From Liolophura sinensis (taxonomy: Eukaryota; Mollusca; Polyplacophora; Chitonida; Chitonidae): 64,000 nucleotides of DNA. This document shows, piece after piece, positions 54,667-64,000 of this stretch. The DNA is taken from assembly GCF_032854445.1 (NCBI RefSeq), contig NC_088297.1, positions 17,869,127 through 17,933,126 on the forward strand. The letters run 5' to 3'. The first letter of the stretch is position 1; each line of letters opens with the position of its first letter. The notes under the pieces are model-generated. The model was not told the origin of the DNA. It searched no databases and was given only the letters and a program-made list of their open reading frames with translations. Made by a program: the position numbers and the translations under genes.

Positions 54667-54857
54667 AAGCGATACTGAAGAACGTTGCCTTCAAAACAAC
54701 AGAAGACCAGGTCGAGAGAGAAATGATGATATGGATTCGCAACGCCTGCGACAGGCATGGGGGCAGGAAGAGGCGCGCTGAGTCTCAAGCCACTGTGTCA
54801 GTAGTGACTGTTTCGGAAAACAACGAAATCGCCGAAATCACTGAAAATGAACTTTGA
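54667..54857 (+). CDS. candidate terminal exon, unknown protein with basic motif
   Basis: Plus strand. The acceptor CTTGTGAAATGTGTGTTCACAG precedes an open frame that includes AILKNVAFKTTEDQVEREMM, IWIRNACDRHGGRKRRAESQ and an acidic end ENNEIAEITENEL, stop at 54,855. GGRKRRAES could be a nuclear localisation signal. The helix-rich, Trp-containing start looks like part of a small nucleic-acid or protein-binding domain, but I cannot name it. No upstream exon was found. Confidence 0.4.
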
Positions 54858-55299
54858 TCGGTCCGAGCTATTTCCTGTGCTTGATTTAAGAGTCAACTCT
54901 TTTTGTACCATTGGTGCAGGTGGGATCAATTAAACTATTTGAAACTTACATATACATACTGGTTGAGTCCTTACTTTATAAATGTAAATAAGTTCTGAAA
55001 CTTGTTTTGATGATTCACTAGTCTCCCACCAGTTTGTATTCTTCATCAAAACCTTTGCAAAGAGCTGCTATGGTAACATTTTCAACCTTAAAGCCAAAAG
55101 GTTTTGACAGTCGTACTGTTTGGCATATATGTTGCTTCTTGTCGACCAATAGAAAAAACGTTAAAAAAATATCAAGGTAGGGTTACTGCAAATATCAATT
55201 TAACAAATGTCGCTGAATGATTACTTTATTCCTAGGAAAAGCAATGGATTTGATTGGGGAAAAGCATTCTGGGTCTTCACTATATCTGTTTTAGGACCA

Positions 55300-55603
55300 G
55301 TTATGAGCAAAGAAGGTACATTGGCCCAATTCTAAATGTACTGTACTGGCCCTATTCTTACAAAGATTGGCGCTGTATTGGCCTAATAACTTTATGCAAC
55401 TCTGGCCAATCAATGTATTACTACACTGGTCCAATGCATGTTTAAAAATGGATACATAATGGTGAAATCCCCAAACCAGTACTGGACCAGTGCCGCGCCA
55501 AAGTGCAAATTGTGTATTGGTCCGATAATGGTTTCCCAAATGGCCCAATTGAATACGTGTCAGCGTGCCAGTATTGGTCGAATGCTTTTATGTTTGTTGG
55601 GGG
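55300..55603 (+). promoter_or_regulatory. CCAAT/ATTGG-rich stretch before the element D zinc-finger exon
   Basis: About nine ATTGG/CCAAT-type motifs (for example TTGGCCCAATTC, ATTGGCGCTG, CTGGTCCAATG, ATTGGTCCGAT) at irregular spacing. This position corresponds to the terminal repeat in A and B, which also carries CCAAT motifs, but the sequence does not align clearly. Confidence 0.3.
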
Positions 55604-55753
55604 GCGGACGTTTTCCCGGCGGGGTAACTTGATCCGCCACCAGCAGCGTCACGAAAAACAGCGTGTGTGAAATACGAAGACTGCGAAAAGACCTTTTACC
55701 GGTTGTGGGATTTGTGTCAATCAGCGTGTTGAAGTCACCACGTACACTCTTTG
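55604..55753 (+). pseudogene. C2H2 zinc-finger exon remnant, element D
   Basis: Only the last two fingers remain. RTFSRRGNLIRHQQRH (finger 3) lies up to about 55,655. In another frame the fourth finger reads YEDCEKTFYRLWDLC, then SHHVHSL directly before the donor TTTG|GTAAAG. The donor sits at the same alignment position and codon phase as in elements A and B. Confidence 0.65.
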
Positions 55754-55839
55754 GTAAAGGCCGAACGGTTTGTACCATTTGGCTACGCGGTGATGCCCCC
55801 GTCTAGTTGCGGACACATCACCTCAAAAAGGGGCCTTTC

Positions 55840-56515
55840 TCTCTCAGTTGGTATAGCCGAGTACTCACCGAAGTATAAACACATGACGTATTTCGTACTA
55901 TGAATGGTTCAGTTTTCGATACTTGAGATTTACTGGTGAACTGCTTTCGCAGTGGCACAGCGAGTGCTAGATAACCGTATGCCTCCAAGTTATTAGCTGA
56001 ATTTTTTTTTACCTATATGTTGCCTAACATGTTTCTGTGGTCATATTCTCTGGATTTGGTGCCTTTTCTATGTAATTTGAATAAACAATTATTGGACATC
56101 ATAGATGGGCGCTGTAGGGCTCTTCTAAGCCCACTTGCCATCATGGTCGCTAGGTCAACACCCATGGCCATTTGCTGCTGCACATACATGAAAAAGTATG
56201 ACTATCGATACCAGTAAGATAATTGTGTGACATGATAAGCTGTTCTATAAGACAATCCAGAAGCTAGAACCACGCGAAAAAAAATTTGTTTTTTTCTATT
56301 TTTGAATACTACACAGGACAATGCCTGTTATCAAATCGATGTCAGCGATATTGTATTCGTTGGATTTGTGTCATTTTCAGCCACCCAGATAGCCACCTTG
56401 CTGTTTTTTGCAGAACTCATGTGATGTTTTTTGTACAACATAATTCTAGACACGAAGGCCGTCGACTGAAACTGACATATTTATCATACGATCATGCAGG
56501 ATAAACACATGCCGC
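55840..56515 (-). repeat. R unit in element D intron
   Basis: Contains the marker strings of the R block in reverse complement relative to B as written on the plus strand, but in the same orientation relative to the zinc-finger and polymerase genes. Confidence 0.8.
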
Positions 56516-56639
56516 ATTTTGTTCAGTGAATTTCAGGCCTCACGGAGGTTGGGCTGACACATTGTCCCTGGGGTGTCGCAGCATCACACGCCCCAAACCT
56601 TTACACCCAGCCATCGTGCTATCCGACCGCACTATTCCC

Positions 56640-56815
56640 AAACGGTAGTTTCACTATAGTATAGCTATACAATAGTATAATTATCCTCCACTGAAGTTAA
56701 CCTCTACGATAGTTAGCCTCTACTCTACTCTACGATAGTTACCCCTCTACTATAGTTAACTTCACCATAGTTAACTTCTACCCTGACTCTACTTAGGCTG
56801 TTATTCGACACGCTT
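56640..56815. repeat. short tandem repeat (AGTTAACCTCTACTATAGTT-like)
   Basis: About seven degenerate units of 17-24 bp just upstream of the polymerase acceptor, pyrimidine-rich on the plus strand. Confidence 0.6.
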
Positions 56816-56826
56816 CTGTGATACAG

Positions 56827-57575
56827 AGACTCGCCTTTCCCACGACCACCACGACGACCACCGCCGCAAACAAAGCCAGCTGGAGTGGAGCAAGTCTAGA
56901 AGGGGAGGTGTCGTTCAAAGAAAAGGTGGGGATCCCGGCGAGCCAGTTCCAGCCCGACCCAACCCAACCCCACGATGATCTCTTACTTAGCGGTGAGAGT
57001 GATTTGCGGGAGGTGTATCGGCAAGCATTGGCGATCGATTCGGACCTATTTTATCGCGAGAAGCCGGTACAAGACTGTTACAATTACCGGTTTAGCGATC
57101 TTGTAGCCATCCCCACCTATCTGGACGCGATTAATGAGGACCAGCCGACCGCCTTCACCGTCAACTATAGCTTTGGGTATATCCTGCGCCACAAGGAGAT
57201 GGGGCAGGTGCGGTATTATTACCCAAGCACCAACAACCAGGACTATGACCTTACAGGGATTATTTTATGCTTGTTTAGATGCCTGACCGTCCATCTGGAC
57301 CAGGCCGACCCAAAAAACTGCGAACACCAGGCTCGCCTTTACCACAGCATGTATCTGGAGGCGGCGGAGATGGAGCCAAGGCATTTCCGCGGGGGTACCT
57401 CTCAGTGCGCTGGACACGGTGGAAAGCCTGTTTAACGTGAACATCCAAGGTGTAACCATGTACAAGTCGTACTCGGCGCAACTCATTGATCGCAGTGCAG
57501 AGCGCTATACTTCACCCACCATGCGGTTAAACCTGTACAATCGGCATTTCAGCTACATCAAAGGACACCCTGATG
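56827..57575 (+). pseudogene. family B DNA polymerase, N-terminal part, element D
   Basis: Begins at the acceptor GCTTCTGTGATACAG|AG, aligned base for base with the predicted acceptor of element A. The triplet matching the A start codon is GTG here. Open to 57,435: a Thr-rich leader, FQPDPTQPHDDLLLSGESDL, QDCYNYRFSDLVAIPTYLDA, AFTVNYSFGYILRHKEMGQV and ILCLFRCLTVHLDQADPKNC. About 90 residues are deleted between the third-last and last of these compared with element A. After a frameshift the gene continues to about 57,575 and stops before the exonuclease motifs. Confidence 0.75.
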
Positions 57576-57690
57576 TGGAGAAATTATAGAATAAAAACAA
57601 CAAGTCCAGCCTGATGTGGAGAAATGATAAAATAAAACAAGTCAGCCTGATGTGGAGAAATGATAGAATGAAAAAACAAATCAGCTTAAT
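57560..57690. repeat. 40-46-bp tandem repeat
   Basis: Unit beginning CCTGATGTGGAGAAATGATA, three full copies and a partial one, at the broken end of element D. Confidence 0.9.
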
Positions 57691-58558
57691 GTTACATAGG
57701 CCTGTCTACAATAAAGTTGTGTATTCGAATTTCGCTCCCGCTATATAGTTGGTTAGCGGTTTTTATATTTATTTTATTAATTTCTTTGATTTGTATTTTA
57801 CTCAATAATATTTCGCTTATACAGCGGTGGCCAAGTAGCATTACAGTGGGAGGAGCGGATTTATATGGGCTGCCCCTATTTAGCCCTTCATTCATGTATG
57901 TACAGAACGGAGATGGTCTTTTCCCAGCAGCATTTCCTGCATGTATCCATGGCTTGGGTTGGCGCAATCAGTGAATTAGCCATTGTGATGAGATCGAACC
58001 GATTCTCACCCAGACACGTTATAGCTGAAAAGTTGACTGTGGCGGTAAGAAGAGAGTGGGCGGTAAGAACTCGTATTTGCTGCTCCCAAATCAAGCACTC
58101 TGTGTACACTAACAGAGCTAAAGAGAATAGCCCACTAACTATACAACCTGATGTATAGTAAAGCACTAAAAAAATATCCACGCTGCTCGTGTAATTACGT
58201 GGGAGACATCCTTATGCGGAAATAGTGCGGACAAAATACCAAAAGACAATGTGCCCGCCCCAGTCATACATAATATAATAAAGTTGGAATAAAATATTTT
58301 AGCCCAATCCCAGAAGTTTAATATTATTTTTCGCCTCACAAATAATATAAGCCGACACGAATCATGCATAATCTCTCTCTACTACGTGTACAAAAATGTT
58401 TTATTCTATGCTAATATGAGAATTACATAAGAGGCTCTGATGGTAGTGATAAAAAGCCCTGTGCCTGGTGCTTCTCCAGTGATCTTCATTCAGAGAGAGG
58501 TCAAATTACCTCGCGCATAACGGAGTTCTCGGTTTCGCATGGAACAAAAAGTAGTGTA
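57691..58558. other. non-coding, probably 5' flank of the Tc1 element
   Basis: No coding signal. I looked for Tc1-type inverted repeats between here and 59,700 and could not identify them. Confidence 0.4.
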
Positions 58559-59450
58559 GTGGGGATTCCGGCTATGCCTCGTGCTACTCCAATGCCAATA
58601 CGCCGGAGAGTGATTGCCCTCCATCAAGAAGGCTACAAACAGTCCGGTGTTGCCGATTTTGTAGGCATATCGCAAAGTACAGTCAGCAAAATCATCAGAC
58701 GTCATCGAGACGTGGGTCATTTGCGGCCACGTCAAACTCCAGGACGACCACGACTGACTACGAGACGGGATGACCGCCGACTGCTCAATCTCTCTCGCAC
58801 AAACCGGAAAATGTCTGCGAACCATCTTCGCCGTTTGTGGCGGAGGCATTACGGAATCAATGTTTCCCGAACAACGGTGAATCGCAGATTACTTCAGCAT
58901 GGTTATCGAGCAAGACGTATGACCAAATGTCCCCACCTAACCGCCAACATAGAGTCCAAAGGCTTCGCTGGGCTAGGGAGCACAGACAATTGCAGTTAGG
59001 GCATTGGCGACATGTGTTCTTCACGGATGAGAGTCGCTTCTTCCTGAACCTGTGGACGGAAGGGAAAGGGCTCGTCGTTTGCGAGGAGAAAGCCTTCGAG
59101 ATAACTGTGTGCAGGAAAACAATCAAGGGGGAGGCGGTTCAGTAATGGTTTGGGCCGGTATTCACTATCGTGGAAAAACGCCGTTGGTGGTGCCCGACGA
59201 AAACGTCAACGCCGTCGTGTACATTGATATCCTTGAAAACCATTGCCTTCCATACGCACGAAGGGTTTATGGAGACAATTTTCGTTTGCAAGACGACAAC
59301 GCTACACCACACAGGGCCGCTGCAACACGAGAATTTCTTCGGGCATAAGGGGTGGAGCGGTTACCTTGGCCATCGTGTTCCCCTGATATGAACCCAATAG
59401 AACATGCCTGAGACAAGTTAGGGTGAGCCATCAACGCACGTGACAATATT
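58559..59450 (+). pseudogene. Tc1/mariner-type transposase, frameshifted
   Basis: Cut-and-paste transposase of the Tc1 group. The start region (MGIPAMPRATPMPIRRRV) leads into a paired-type double helix-turn-helix: QEGYKQSGVADFVGISQSTV and TPGRPRLTTRRDDRRLL with INVSRTTVNRRLLQHGYRAR. Frame changes occur near 58,950 and 59,090. The catalytic acids are readable: D in FFTDESRF (near 59,026), D in LQDDNATPH (near 59,295) and E in DMNPIEHA (near 59,400), the spacing of a DD34E enzyme. An in-frame stop at 59,346 and another after IEHA also occur. Inactive copy. Confidence 0.85.
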
Positions 59451-59584
59451 GCTGAAATCTGCAAGAACTGGCACAGGCTCTGATCAATGAGTGGAACGTT
59501 CTGCCCATTGAATTCATTAACAATCTGGTCGACAGCAGGCAACGACGTCTTGACGCATTGATTCGTGTCAGGGGGAGTCATACG

Positions 59585-59909
59585 AGATATTAATGACTGT
59601 TTCTCTTACAAACTGTATTGTCTGTAACTTATAATACGAAGGGAACAAATACGTTTATGTTTGTGATATGGAGACATTGCAGTACAGCCTTCAATCCTTT
59701 CGTCTTGAAATGCCAGTTTTTGTTTTTACGCCGTTCTACAGCCTATAATCGATCCATTAAAGATTACAATAGGCTGATATGTGTAGAAAAGACCAACATT
59801 TGGTGTTATGCTGATATCTACGCCATAATCAAGCATTCAATACCGCGTACAATTAGAATAACTCCCAATTCAGTCGTCGAATTAATTTATTCCAACTTTA
59901 TGGTCAACA
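59585..59909. other. no gene seen
   Basis: Probably the 3' flank of the Tc1 element followed by unique DNA. Confidence 0.4.
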
Positions 59910-60155
59910 GTGTATTTTGTTTCATGGGTGTTTAACGCTGTGCCGGCATAGTTTTCGCTAAGGTAATAGGTGGTGGTGACCGCAGTGCCTGCTTCTAGTA
60001 CACCACAGCCCTCTGGCAGTTACTTGACGAACCTCTTAACATAAGACCGCAGCAGAGACACCAAGAGCTGGATTCGAACACGCAACCTCGTTGGTCAAGG
60101 ACCTGATAGACGCAGCTATCCAGCACTTTATACATTTGAGCCAGCGAGGAACCTG
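59910..60155 (-). mobile_element. tRNA-derived SINE, second family
   Basis: On the minus strand: AGCGTGTTCGAATCC-type B box (here TGCGTGTTCGAATCCAGCTC), an A-box-like region TGGCTCAAATGTATAAAGTG about 50 bp upstream, and a 3' end running to GCCGGCACAGCGTTAAACAC and CATGAAACAAAATAC. Different body from the SINEs at 3,915 and 52,385. Confidence 0.7.
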
Positions 60156-61015
60156 GTGTATATAATATACTTGTGGACATGAACTTGCCACGTGCAGTGG
60201 AATTTCTCTGGTTCCGTTCGGATATATGACACAACCGGTGACCAGAGACCCCAATGTGGAAGTAGGGTAATACTGAGGATGCACAGAAGCTCCCAGATAA
60301 ATAACGCTGAAGTCAAAAGAAAAACAAGAAATAAACATAATCCAAATTATACCAGTTTATTACTTATAGACACTTATATTAATTATAAACATGGACATTC
60401 AGACAACAGTATACAGACGACCAGTTCTCAGGAACATGGACAGTCATGCATGCGATCAAATATAACAGCTTATATAAACAGCACTTTGTAAAATTTCTAA
60501 CAGTTTAACAAATATGAAATCAACATAAAGATGACATTTCGAAACGGGAATGATGTTTATACATATATACATGCATAATGAAACAAACAACATTTTCATT
60601 CACACGGAAGACACGCACAACATCAGCAATCTGAGCATCAGACTGTTGGAACATAAGACACATCCGTGTACCAGCTTACGTTAATTCTTCGTCTACTTTT
60701 ACTCTTGATTTGTTTATAGGTACATCGGTTTTTCACGCATTTTCCGGCTTTTCAATTTTCACGAATCATAATAAAACATGGGCCTTAATTTTAATGAAAC
60801 AGCGCATTCAAAACTAACAAACAACTTAACGATAGAATACACATACATAAAACAAAATGTGAGTTCATCATAATGTGATATTTATAACAAAGTGCACATC
60901 AACAATGAAGCAGCATTGATTACAGTACGATTACAAAACAATCAACTAAAGAAATGACATTCCAAATGATTAAATGTGCGTTACATGAAAATGTCAAGTT
61001 AAAAACGGTGCTACA
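60156..61015. other. no gene seen
   Basis: AT-rich, with no coding signal or repeat I can name. Confidence 0.4.
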
Positions 61016-61369
61016 TTAGGATTGGGCGTACAAACAATATAATTTTTGTCGCAGGCAAAACCATAAATTTCTTCCTATGCCTCCATGAATTAAATGGATG
61101 AAAGTGTGATGATCTGACAAAACTATAATTGTTTGGTATATGTTATGGCTGTATAGCTTAGTAGGAACATTGTTCCAAAGTCTCCAATGACGAGGGATAT
61201 GAAGAAACAAAGCGTCAGTCACTTCTAATTTTGGAGGCTTTTTCGTTGCAACATAGTACAACAGAATAAACAAATATACTGTTCTAACAATGCACGCCAC
61301 CATTAAAATATGACCAAAGATGATACGAGAAATACATTGACTGGAGCAACAGGAGCATATTTTACACAT
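61016..61369 (-). pseudogene. possible LINE ORF2 C-terminal scrap
   Basis: A minus frame containing FLHIPRHWRLWNNVPTKLYS. The pattern PRxxRxWNNLP is frequent near the C-terminus of LINE ORF2 proteins. The rest of the frame has no recognisable feature. This is a weak call. Confidence 0.25.
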
Positions 61370-61929
61370 CGATAATGGTTTAGAAATGCGTATGTGAATA
61401 TGTTGGTGGTGTATAGATATACATGACTCTTTGACTGATTTGACAAGAATGCAAGTAATCTTACACTAGCTTAATTGATATGAGGATTTCAAAGTGTTGT
61501 AAACACCATGCGTGCAGACAAGGCTGGCTTTGTTTCAGTGCCATTCACGCAAGATGATGTAATGAGCGAGGTAAATACTTGCTAACGAGATGTCAAATAC
61601 TTGCTGACATATAATCCCTCAGCGTTCTATAATACTGATCAGACTTAAAGAAGATCTCATTACTTGTTTTTCTATTTACATGTATACGTTACAGCTCAGG
61701 AATACACTGGAAATGAAGTTTGTGGTCTGTGTGCTTAACCTCAGGGGTAAAACACCAAATCGGAAAATGTCTGGTTTGTATAAATGAAAAAAAAAATGCG
61801 ACTGGCAACTATGTCCGTATGTATGTGGCCGTGTTGTTTTAGGACCGAAAAAAAGAGAAGACTAAATAAAAATCTCGAGGTAAATGAGTTACACTAAAAT
61901 ACAACAATATGGATTTTTTTCCGTTATAC

Positions 61930-62115
61930 TTCAACACAGATTTCAAGCTGGCTTCCTATCCAGCCGTACGTGGGAAGTCTGTCAGCAACCTGCAGATGGT
62001 TGTGGGTTTTCCCTAGGTGTTCTGTCCAGTTTCATTCCACCATAATGCTGGCAGTTGTCATATAAGTGAAATATTGCTGAGAATATCACGTAAAACAGCA
62101 ATCAATTAAATTTAA
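61930..62115 (+). mobile_element. SINE body and tail
   Basis: Contains GCTGGCTTCCTATCCAGCCG, GTCAGCAACCTGCAGATGGT, CCACCATAATGCTGGCAG and GAAATATTGCTGAGAATATC, with a tail CAATCAATTAAATTTAAT. It matches the part missing from the copy at 3,915-4,119. The tRNA head is absent. Confidence 0.7.
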
Positions 62116-62209
62116 TCAATGGAGATTTCATCTTTGTCACAAAAAATGGAAAACTTTGGGCTTTCGCCGTACCTCAACAAGTGAAGCCTGTTCTTCTCGT
62201 TTCTTCTTG

Positions 62210-63330
62210 CGACTGAAAATGACACAAATCCAATCTACTATCACTGACATCGATTTGACAGCAGGCATTGTCATATGTATTATTTATGAATTTATTTACC
62301 CACCCTGTCTGCAAGTTTACACTGCATGATCGTATGATAAATATGTCAGTTTTAGTCGACGGCCTTCGTGTCTAGCGTTATGTTGTACAAAAAACATCAC
62401 ATGAATTCTGAAAAAACCACCTAGGCTATCTGGGTGGCTGAAAATGACACAAAATCCCACGAATACACTATCGCTGACATCGATTTGACAATAGGCATTG
62501 TCCTGTGTAGTATTCAAAAATAGAAAAAAACAAATTTTTTTCGCGTGGCTCTAGCTTCTGGATTGTCTTACAGAACAGCTTATCATGTCACACAATTATC
62601 TACTGGTATCGATAGTCCTACTTTTTCATGTATGTGCAGAAGCGAATGGCCATGGGTGTTGACCTAACGAACATGATGACAAGTGGGCTCAGAAAAACCC
62701 TACAGCGCCATCTATGATGTCCAATGATTATTCAAATTTAGACAGAAAAGACACCAAATCCAGAGAATATGACCACAGAAACATGTTAGGCAACATATAG
62801 GTAAAAAAATAAGCTGACAACTTGGAGGCATACGGTTATCTAGCACTCGCTGTGCCACTTTGAAACAGTTCACCAGTAAATCTTAAGTATCGAAAACTGA
62901 ACCATTCATAGTACGAAATACGTCATGTGTTTATACTTCGGTGAGTGTTCGGCTATACTAACTGAGAAAGAAAAGTCCTTTTTGGAGACCTAGCGAGCAT
63001 GATGGCAAGTGGGCTTAGATTAGCCATACAACGCTATCAGTGATGTCACAATAATTAATTTATTCATTTTTACATCAATCCATTTAAACAGGTGGGCTTC
63101 GATTAGCTATACAGTGCCAAAGACTGTTCGCCGTCTATAGCAGTGTTAACAATCGGCCCAGAGTTGTTCCCCGATGAAAATCTCTGAACGAAATACGGCA
63201 TGTCTTTATACTGCATGATCGTATGATAAATATGTCAGTTTCAGTCGACGGCCAGCATATCCAGCGTTATGTTGTACAAAAAACATCACATGAGGTCTGC
63301 AAAAAACACCAAGGCTATCCTGTGTAATAT
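62210..63330 (+). repeat. R repeat units, third location
   Basis: About one and a half units with the same markers as the 35,899-38,330 block (AAACATGTTAGGCAACATAT near 62,780; AAAAAACACCAAGGCTAT near 63,302). The left part at 62,330-62,530 is the reverse complement of 56,286-56,510. Confidence 0.8.
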
Positions 63331-63510
63331 TTTTGCGGGACGAATTTCTTCATGTGGTCTCTTCTTACCGGTTCGCTGATCTTGGGAACAGGCCTGCGTT
63401 GGCTCGTCTTCATCGGTACACGGGGATCTTGCTTTGGGGAACTCTTCCTCATCCGTCGGCAACATTGGTGGGGCGTCGCACTGGGCCAGGCACTTGTTTA
63501 CTTTTGAAAT

Positions 63511-63973
63511 TCAACTTACCAAATGCTCCCCTCTCAACTCTTTCTCTGTATGGAGGTACCCCGATGTTGAAGGCTCGCCCCCACAGATGACATGCCGTAT
63601 TTTGGATGCAATATGGTGGGTCCGTTCCTTGCCAAATGCAAGGGCGTAGAACTCGCCGGCGGTCTTCTCACTGTGCGACATTGAGCGGAAAATCTCCCCT
63701 ATAAACTGTGACCTCCGTCCCAGGAAATCCTCTTCCGTTTGAACCGCGAACAAAAAGGCGGTCGTCCTCACTCTCAGGACTCAGGTGGGTTACATAGTTT
63801 GTCAGCTGGCGGAAAAGATCCGGGAGAATGGATAGGTGCGCCGGGCCGTGGTGCGCTGTTTTGTACTCAGTAACCTTCAGCACGATATCGCCAGGGTTTT
63901 CCTCACTGTTCCTTTGGGCGCGTTGAACCATTCCATTGTACAAGTTTGGGTATAACAATTCCGGCCTTGGCAT
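63511..63973 (-). pseudogene. possible recombinase-like gene fragment
   Basis: Minus strand, open from 63,973 to 63,668 and, after a frameshift, to 63,511. The segment ENPGDIVLKVTEYKTAHHGP then AHLSILPDLFRQLTNYV has the look of the central part of tyrosine-recombinase-like genes common in invertebrate mobile elements, where a Lys and a His-x-x-pattern sit in a beta hairpin. The catalytic Arg pair and Tyr are not visible. The upstream part is beyond the window. Identification is tentative. Confidence 0.3.
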
Positions 63974-64000
63974 GCCCGCTGTCCTGAAGGAACTTGGCTT

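Larger units (their letters stand above)
55604..57575 (+). mobile_element. element D: third polymerase-bearing copy, 5' part only
   Basis: Zinc-finger exon remnant, intron containing one inverted R unit, then the polymerase N-terminal region. Orientation is opposite to A and B. No terminal repeat was recognised and the right side ends in a tandem repeat. Confidence 0.7.

Noticed and set aside
60036-60338. Overlapping minus frames of about 100 codons
   Set aside because: They are translations of a SINE and its flank.
56286-62517. Short frame (FFVQHN-ARHEGRRLKLTYLSYD) in two R units
   Set aside because: About 66-72 codons with no start context, broken in other R units.
1-64000. CRISPR array, operons or rRNA
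   Set aside because: Repeats are tandem or dispersed without uniform spacers, genes show GT/AG exon borders, and no rRNA-like segment was seen.

Overview
The window looks like animal nuclear DNA, most likely from a lophotrochozoan invertebrate. Host coding sequence is sparse and split into exons with GT/AG borders. Three or four tRNA-derived SINE copies are present, one type with a tail like that of SINEs common in molluscs. Most remaining recognisable sequence is nested, decayed mobile DNA. I cannot name the species. There is no operon structure, CRISPR array or rRNA.

Host genes. On the minus strand are pieces of immunoglobulin-superfamily receptor genes: an Ig exon (3,016-3,342), and a set with an Ig-like exon (29,755-30,150, three in-frame stops), a transmembrane exon (29,514-29,615) and a terminal cytoplasmic exon (10,804-11,015) carrying two YxxM motifs. 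The splice phases of this set agree, which implies an 18.5 kb intron that has collected transposons. On the plus strand are a HECT ubiquitin-ligase exon (6,170-6,278) and an exon-like unit present in two copies.

Ordinary transposons. There are a minus LINE fragment (1-1,985), a pogo/Tigger element with a spliced PHD-type C-terminus (about 6,728-9,830), a Jockey-like LINE (about 14,300-18,480), piggyBac copies (13,560-13,641 plus 25,742-27,232; 27,853-28,508), a retroelement RT fragment (27,487-27,845), a Tc1 element (58,559-59,450), SINEs, a MITE and several satellites.

The main system is a family of virus-like, self-replicating elements of Polinton/Maverick or adintovirus type, in four broken copies. 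Copy A (13,642-25,735) is complete at both ends: inverted repeats of about 420-455 bp, AG...CT termini and a near-perfect 6-bp target duplication inside a piggyBac gene. It carries a C2H2 zinc-finger exon, a family B DNA polymerase gene and, antisense between them, a RING-finger gene. Copy B (31,170-39,655) carries a capsid-like gene, a protease-like remnant, a polymerase split by an internal inversion, a zinc-finger exon and one terminal repeat. Copy C (about 45,750-49,515) carries the polymerase 3' end converging on capsid-like, small basic, penton-like and packaging-ATPase-like genes. Copy D (55,604-57,575) has zinc-finger and polymerase 5' parts.

Together the copies suggest an ancestral order: terminal repeat, zinc-finger exon, intron, polymerase, then convergent capsid module. 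In A, B and D the zinc-finger exon ends at a splice donor at the same place and phase. In A and D the polymerase frame opens at a matching acceptor. I therefore predict a spliced zinc-finger/polymerase protein. The terminal repeats of A and B share a CCAAT plus E2F-like module, which would fit S-phase expression. No integrase was found in any copy.
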